Positions 10,201 to 15,047 of a stretch of 15,047 nucleotides of DNA are shown piece after piece. Source of the DNA: Haplosporangium gracile (Eukaryota > Mortierellomycota > Mortierellomycetes > Mortierellales > Mortierellaceae); assembly GCA_015499985.1 (NCBI GenBank), contig JAAAUF010000977.1:1-15047 (forward strand), written 5' to 3'. Made by a program: the position numbers and the translations under genes. The notes below the pieces were generated by a model, which had not been told where the DNA came from, did no database searches, and was given only the letters and a program-made list of their open reading frames with translations. Positions within the stretch are counted from its first letter, which is position 1. Every line of letters begins with the position of its first letter.

Positions 10201-13200
10201 TGTCAACTCTGTCAATTGCCAACCCAGCGAAGACCAGACCCAACAGCCATTCCGTTTCCAGGTTCGCGGAGGAACTGATAACTTTGATCCGCTTGCCAAG
10301 GACTATCCTTACATGACTATCCGTCTCAGTGCCCCTGTGGAGATCGAGAACTTGTTACCTTACAACATGCGCTACACCATCATGGAGAAGACTTCGCCCA
10401 AGCACAACGGACCTGTGGTGACTTCGTACCTGCGCAAGGGTGGTATCTCACCATTGCACACCGTCGATGTTCGCAACCTTATGCTCCTTAGCATTGTGAT
10501 CGAGAACACAACCTTCCATCCTAGCGAATACGCCATCGTCACTTCTCATGACCCCGATGAGCTCCCTGTTGAAAACACGTTAACATTGCTCGACCCTGAA
10601 GGGCTCAAGTTGACTCTCGGCATCCACCGACAGTAAGTTAGCCTGCATTGCTATTTTCGCTTTCATCGATAGACTTGACCATCGCACGCTAACTCTACAC
10701 CTTTTGCTTCGTGTCACATAGTGTCATCCCCAACTCTGGTGGAGCAGTCAAGTTCAGTATCTTCTGTCCCTACGTGATCCTGAACAAGACTGGCTTGGAT
10801 CTCATTTTCAAGGCCAAGTCATTCATGCAGAACGCCAAGATTGCTGCTGGCCAGGGCTCCAACCGCATGGTCCAAAATAAGGCGCTCCCTCTTATGTTCT
10901 CGTACGGCAAGACGGAGAACGGCAACCGCATGCTGGTCCAGATCGGCGGAAGCTCGCAGTGGAGTCGACCCGTCAGTTTTGAGGCTGTTGGAAGTATCAT
11001 GGAGATTGCGGTGCAGGCAGCAGAGCGAGCGGAGGAAATTCATTTGGGAATGAACGTTGAACTTGGCAAGGGCAAGTACGCCTTGACCAAGATTGTCACC
11101 ATTACCCCTCGCTTCATCCTCAAGAACAACTTGAATGAGGACCTGAACTTCCGGGAATTTGGTTCCAACAACGTCACCTTGTTGCCAGCCCACCAACGAG
11201 TTCCCCTGCGGTACATGCGCCTAGGACAGCAGAAGCTGCTCTCTCTTCGACTTCCTGGAGTCACCTCGAGATGGTAGGCACACGAATGACCTGCTTAAGG
11301 ATTTAACTTTATTTTATGTATTCGTCCATTGTGGAAGTACCAACTAATTACATGTTTTGTTTACTGGACTTTAGGACGGCACCTTTCAACGTCGATGAGA
11401 TGGGCAAGATGTACGTCACGATCTTGCGTAGCGATGGTGAAGTCGAACTTATTCGTATCCATGTTATGATGGAAGTGGCCACTGTGTTCATCGTTTTGAA
11501 CAAGGAGGAGGGTCGTTGGCCATACCGCATTGACAACCGTTCGTCGTGGGATATCGCCTTCAGCCAACACGTAAGTCGCGCGCGTCATGTATGCTTCCAT
11601 ATTGATCGGTCATCAAAGTTCAACACATTCTAACTCTCATTTTCTCGACATTTTTCGATCTACCAGAGCAACATTCGCAGCGATTCTGCTACAGCATCGA
11701 CTGCCTCGTTATCGAGCTCTGCCGCCAAGGTCTACAGGCTCAAGGCAGGCGAGACAATGGCATACTCCTGGGATCTGCCTCACATGAAGGAGAAGACTTT
11801 GGTGTTGAATGTCAATGGTCGCGAGCGTGAAGTGAGTTTGCAGGAGATCGGATCCTTGGTTCCCTTCAAGTTCCCAGCAGGCGACACCAACGGCATTCTC
11901 GCTATTGACGTCATTGCGGAGGGTCCCACGCAAGTTTTGGTACTCGCAGATTACGACTCGAAGCAGAGTTTGTTCAAGCAGCGGTCGTCAAGTCAACTGA
12001 CGGTCAGTGACAGGAGCGAGGACGGCAAGGATGTTTCCAAAGACGGCTTTGAGGTCATTGATGTCGACGCCGTAGTCACATTCAACTTCCAGGTTCGACT
12101 TGAGTGCATTGGTATCTCTGTCCTGAACCAGCGAATGCAGGAGTTGATCTACATGTCAATGACGGGTCTCGAGATGCGATACACGGACTCGAACATGTAC
12201 CAGTCTGTCAACATGTTGGTCAAATGGCTCCAGATCGACAACCAGTTGTACGGAGGATCAAGCCCGATTATCCTCTGCCCGACACAGACCCCCAAGGACG
12301 GCAAGGACTCAGCTGCTCACCCAACCTTGCACAGTGCCCTGGTGAGAGCCAAGGACGAGACTCACGGAGTTGTTTACTTCAAGTACTTCTCGGCGTTAGT
12401 TCAGGAGTTGACTGTGGCGATGGACGAGGACTTTTTGTACACTCTTCTCGAGTTCTCAAAGTTCAACGTGCCAGGATGGACCGAGGACCCAAGCAAGGTT
12501 CAGCTGTGTGACGAGAGTCTCGATCTTCCAGAGCCTACAGCCAATGAAAGCGAGAGTCAGCTATTTTTTGAGGTGCTCCACTTGCACCCCATGAAAGTTA
12601 ACTTGTCCTTCATGCGATCGGACCGCGTCAATATCGAGGAGACCCAACAAAAGACCTCGAGCCACAACCCTATTATGTATGTCTTCAACGTACTCACCAT
12701 GGCCATCGGAAACATTGATGTAAGTCTTTACTTTGTTCACTGCTTTTGCACTGGTGAAAATGTGTTTTGCCAACTATTAAGCACCAAATTCTAATCCCAC
12801 ATTAACTGACGATTACATCTAGGCTGCACCGATCACACTGAACGCATTGTTCATGGAGAACGTTCGTGCGAGTGGTCCGGTGTTGGTGGATCTTTTGCAG
12901 AGACATTACAGCCAGGACTTCTTCTACCAGCTTCACATGATTGTTGGTTCAATCGAGTTCTTGGGTAACCCTGTTGGACTCTTCAATAACCTCAGCTCAG
13001 GAGTGGTCGACTTTTTCTACGAGCCCTACCAAGGATTTATCATGGCAGATCGCCCACAGGAGATTGGACTGGGTATTGCTCGAGGCACTTCGTCGCTGCT
13101 CAAGAAGACAGTGTTTGGCTTTTCAGATAGTCTTGCCAAGATCTCTGGATCTGTCGGAAAGGGTCTTTCAGCTGCTACCATGGACAAGACATTCCAGGAG

Positions 13201-13884
13201 CGACGACGCATGGGCAGCCAACGTAACGCGCCCAAACACGCGCTTTCGGGATTGTCTCAAGGAGCTTCGTCGTTGGCCAAGGGAGTTGTCAGTGGAGTGA
13301 CCGGTATTGTCGAGCAGCCGTTGCAGGGTGCCCAGAGCGGAGGCGTCGAGGGCTTCTTCAAGGGAGTGGGCAAGGGTCTTGTCGGTGCTGTGACCAAGCC
13401 CTTGGTCGGAGTCTTTGACTTTACGACCAACGTGACGTCTGGCATCCGTAACACGACGACCGTCTTTGACAAGGACCAGAAGCGCAAGCGTATCCCGCGT
13501 CACGTCCCCAAGAACGGTATCCTGACCCTTTACGACAAGTCTGAGGCAGTCGGCCAGTTCTGGCTCAAGCAGATTGACAGCGGACGGTACTTCTACGACG
13601 ATTATATTGCGCATCTGGTCCTCAAGGGTGACAACATGGTCGCGATGTTGACGTCCAAGCGGATCATGGTCTTCCGGGCCGAGAGTCTGAAGGTTGAGTG
13701 GCAGTTGGAGTTCTCTGAGATCCAGGCAATTGCACCCTTCCCGCGTGGTATCTCGATCACGAGTCGACGTGACCAACAGGAGAACTTTATCCCGATCTTT
13801 GAGCAGAGCTCACTCCAGTGGTTCAGCAGCAAGATCGAGCAGAAGGTCAGCCAGTTCAACGCCGAGCTCAAACCTTTGGAGTAA
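2388..13884 (+). CDS. VPS13: VPS13 bridge-like lipid transfer protein (18 exons, 3180 aa)
   Basis: Exons: 2388-2484, 2664-2741, 2894-3006, 3129-3228, 3378-3496, 3657-3761, 3889-4206, 4289-4687, 4785-5218, 5314-5628, 5724-6330, 6445-9036, 9132-9653, 9752-10632, 10722-11273, 11375-11570, 11667-12719, 12823-13884. All junctions are GT-AG and keep frame; the total of 9543 nt gives 3180 residues (yeast Vps13 is about 3140). The N-terminus [18 protein letters not shown] and [14 protein letters not shown] are the chorein signature. VPS13 proteins form a rod with a hydrophobic groove that moves phospholipids between organelles at contact sites (ER, mitochondria, vacuole/endosome, prospore membrane in yeast). 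After the chorein region come RBG-type repeats to about residue 1880, VAB (about 1885-2575), VPS13_C/ATG2_C (about 2775-3040) and a PH-like end (about 3056-3180). The ATG follows an in-frame TAA at 2370; stops TAA-TAG are in tandem. The class resembles yeast Vps13 and animal VPS13A/C. No transmembrane segment, UBA domain or convincing FFAT motif was seen. Confidence 0.96.
6445..9036 (+). other. VPS13 exon 12: long uninterrupted channel segment
   Basis: This single exon of 2592 nt encodes residues 896-1759, 27% of the protein. It holds alternating beta-strand-like segments with amphipathic patterning, as expected of the repeating-beta-groove (RBG) core. Proline/alanine-rich, probably disordered linkers lie at about 1049-1090, 1368-1400, 1531-1576 and 1699-1759; another at about 834-898 is at the end of exon 11. 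The first residues, [16 protein letters not shown], join in phase 0 to KEK of exon 11. The long frames on the opposite strand here are codon-bias shadows. Confidence 0.85.
9507..11960 (+). other. VPS13 adaptor-binding (VAB) domain, six repeats
   Basis: In yeast Vps13 this domain has six related beta repeats, each with a near-invariant Asn, and recruits organelle adaptors through PxP motifs. Six candidates are visible in order: VLKNRTG (N1892), LVENATSLP (N2003), EIENLLPYN (N2133), ILNKTGLD (N2248), [10 protein letters not shown] (N2362 or 2363) and [10 protein letters not shown] (N2465). Spacing is about 100-130 residues. SHR-BD in Pfam corresponds to part of this stretch. A Ser/Ala-rich loop (about 2479-2495) begins exon 17, inside repeat 6. 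Residue numbers come from my spliced model. Confidence 0.8.
12562..13884 (+). other. VPS13 C-terminal ATG2_C-like and PH-like region
   Basis: Residues about 2775-3180. [17 protein letters not shown] starts the VPS13_C family block. Gly/Ser-rich amphipathic helices follow ([57 protein letters not shown]), the pattern of the ATG2_C helical bundle that binds membranes or lipid droplets in VPS13/ATG2 proteins. The last 125 residues ([14 protein letters not shown] to [15 protein letters not shown]) match the VPS13 PH-like domain, which in yeast contributes to membrane and partner binding. Two stop codons follow directly (TAA TAG). Confidence 0.8.
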
Positions 13885-14167
13885 TAGCACGAGTGTAGAA
13901 AGGGGGGAAGGAGTTTTTTAGATAGTCGTTTTCATTTTTTTTCACAAATCAAAAATACATCTGTTCAGTAATCATTCAACGCGTGTCAAACTTATCAATG
14001 ATATTTTTCAAAAGGGAGACAATAAGATATTTTTTTTTTGATTCTTCTTTATTTTAGATGGTATTAAAATTACAGTGTTGTTTGTTGTTTTGTTGTTATT
14101 CTTCTAATGGGACAAAAGGGAGGAAGATGAGTTGGTATGTCGGACAGAGGGGAAAGAGAGGTTGTGT
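13885..14167. other. Tail-to-tail intergenic region between VPS13 and ACC1
   Basis: This 283-nt stretch holds both 3' UTRs and no gene. It is A/T-rich, with T8 near 13936 and T10 near 14030. Possible plus-strand signals for VPS13 are AATACA (13954-13959) and AATAAG (14021-14026). The ACC1 signal lies on the other strand. An AAC-rich stretch of the ACC1 3' UTR occupies about 14074-14100 (TTG-rich on the plus strand). Confidence 0.65.
14048..14053 (-). terminator. Poly(A) signal of ACC1
   Basis: TTTATT on the plus strand reads AATAAA on the minus strand, 115 nt after the ACC1 stop. A TGTAAT element precedes it in the ACC1 transcript (plus-strand ATTACA near 14070). It is the only canonical AATAAA I see for this gene. 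Confidence 0.6.
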
Positions 14168-15047
14168 TTAAACGGTCATGGTAGCAAACTTTGCGAGAAT
14201 GTCCTGCTTCTCCTGGTCAGAGAGGCTCTGGAGAATACGGTCAAAGCCCTCGACAACACCGGCGCGATCAGAGGTGTACATGCGAACGACCTCCTCAGCA
14301 GTGCCAGCAGCAGTCAACTCCTGGATCAAGGCATCGACCTTGCGGGACTGGCCCTCGAACCACTCGAGGACAACACGGTCCTCGTGCTCCCAAATCTGGG
14401 TGAGCTCGATCTCCGAGGCGTGGACGGTGTCGCGGCCGAACCAGGCCTTGAGAGTCGTAGTCTGGTCGTCGCGGGTCTGGGTCTTGCTAGCAATGGCCAT
14501 GCGGCGGCGGACGTACTCCTCAGCGAGTCTTCTGCGGACGCGCCAGTAGAAGTAGCGACGGGCGTTGGTCCAGTCGAGCGACTCGCGGATGGTGCCCTTG
14601 GCCTTCATGCGGCCGGCGGTATCGTGGAGGTCGGCAAACTGGATAGCGAGCTGCTGGTAGACGGGCAAGAGCTCCTGCTCGCGTTCGGTGAGCTTGACCT
14701 TAATCGACTCGCGGTCGGCGCCGCTGAGGTCGGGCTTCTCGTACTGGGCCTTGAGATCGCGGTACTTGTCGTCGAGACGCTCCATGGTGGCCAACAACTG
14801 GGCCTTGCGGAACTTGATCTCGACAATACCCTCGGGCTCGAGGACACCGGCACGGGAGCGTTTGTCGGCATACATCTCCATCATGTTCTCGTTGATCGTA
14901 GGATCAACAACGACCCAAGCACCTCCACGGAGCTCTCCGTTGGGGACGACATAGACAAAGACGGGCTGCTTGTAGGACGAGAGGGCATCGACAATAAACG
15001 ATCCGTATTTGAGGATCTCGTTATACATGTCGCGCTGACCACCCGAG
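14168..15047 (-). CDS. ACC1: Acetyl-CoA carboxylase, C-terminal carboxyltransferase part (5' end outside window)
   Basis: The last 292 codons of a multidomain eukaryotic acetyl-CoA carboxylase, which makes malonyl-CoA from acetyl-CoA for fatty-acid synthesis in the cytosol. The visible part is the end of the carboxyltransferase domain: SGGQRDMYNEILKYGSF at the window edge, GELRGGAWVVVDPTIN, EMYADKRSRAGVLEPEG, IKFRKAQLLATMERLDDKYR, LLPVYQQLAIQFADLHD and the helical tail DWTNARRYFYWRVRRRLAEE. These are family-defining blocks; the GG of LRGGAW lines up with the oxyanion-hole glycines of the yeast enzyme. The frame is uninterrupted with no intron, and ends FATMTV then TAA (14168-14170). Biotin carboxylase, biotin carrier and most of the carboxyltransferase domain lie beyond 15047. 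The gene converges on VPS13. Confidence 0.95.
   Translation of the reverse strand, partial: SGGQRDMYNEILKYGSFIVDALSSYKQPVFVYVVPNGELRGGAWVVVDPTINENMMEMYADKRSRAGVLEPEGIVEIKFRKAQLLATMERLDDKYRDLKAQYEKPDLSGADRESIKVKLTEREQELLPVYQQLAIQFADLHDTAGRMKAKGTIRESLDWTNARRYFYWRVRRRLAEEYVRRRMAIASKTQTRDDQTTTLKAWFGRDTVHASEIELTQIWEHEDRVVLEWFEGQSRKVDALIQELTAAGTAEEVVRMYTSDRAGVVEGFDRILQSLSDQEKQDILAKFATMTV

Noticed and set aside
13168..13776. 202-codon minus-strand frame inside VPS13 exon 18
   Set aside because: Antisense shadow of the conserved ATG2_C/PH-like coding sequence; no recognisable domain.
14168..14182. C-terminal TMTV of ACC1 as a PDZ or peroxisomal signal
   Set aside because: It is not a PTS1 tripeptide, and a class II PDZ reading is too loose; the position is simply the end of the carboxyltransferase tail.
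14178..14549. 123-codon plus-strand frame opposite ACC1
   Set aside because: Antisense of the conserved carboxyltransferase sequence; an artefact of its codon bias.
1..15047. CRISPR arrays, transposons, operons or a novel defence-like system
   Set aside because: No regularly spaced repeats, transposase-like frames or terminal repeats were seen; almost all coding sequence is explained by three conserved eukaryotic genes.

Overview
The window reads as a stretch of fungal nuclear genome. All three genes are conserved eukaryotic protein families. Two are split by many short GT-AG introns (82-251 nt), often with CTAAC/CTGAC-like branch sites. Promoters carry poly(dA) and CT-rich tracts and coding GC is moderate. 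Intron density with near-yeast protein architecture suggests an early-diverging filamentous fungus, perhaps Mortierellomycotina or Mucoromycotina; that placement is inference from style, not a database match.

Layout: 1-345 is the promoter and 5' leader of the first gene. 346-1759 (+) is a six-exon gene for a 223-residue SET/NAP1-family histone chaperone. 1760-2387 is an intergenic stretch with the first gene's poly(A) signal, a small hairpin and the CT-rich promoter of the next gene. 2388-13884 (+) is a complete 18-exon VPS13 gene. Its spliced product is 3180 residues by my reconstruction, close to yeast Vps13, with the chorein N-terminus, the long lipid-channel region, a six-repeat VAB adaptor-binding domain and the C-terminal ATG2_C/PH-like region. 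13885-14167 is a short tail-to-tail intergenic region. 14168-15047 (-) is the last 292 codons of acetyl-CoA carboxylase (ACC1), cut by the window edge.

The genes do not form an operon or a recognisable system. They are three housekeeping genes: chromatin assembly, bulk lipid transfer at membrane contact sites, and malonyl-CoA synthesis. VPS13 and ACC1 both serve lipid metabolism and converge, but nothing in the sequence shows co-regulation. I found no mobile element with termini, no RNA gene, no CRISPR array and no previously undescribed system. The points worth a second look are small: a possible uORF, a hairpin after a poly(A) signal, an odd GC-rich block in an intron, probable overlap of two mRNA 3' ends, and details of the VPS13 and ACC proteins.
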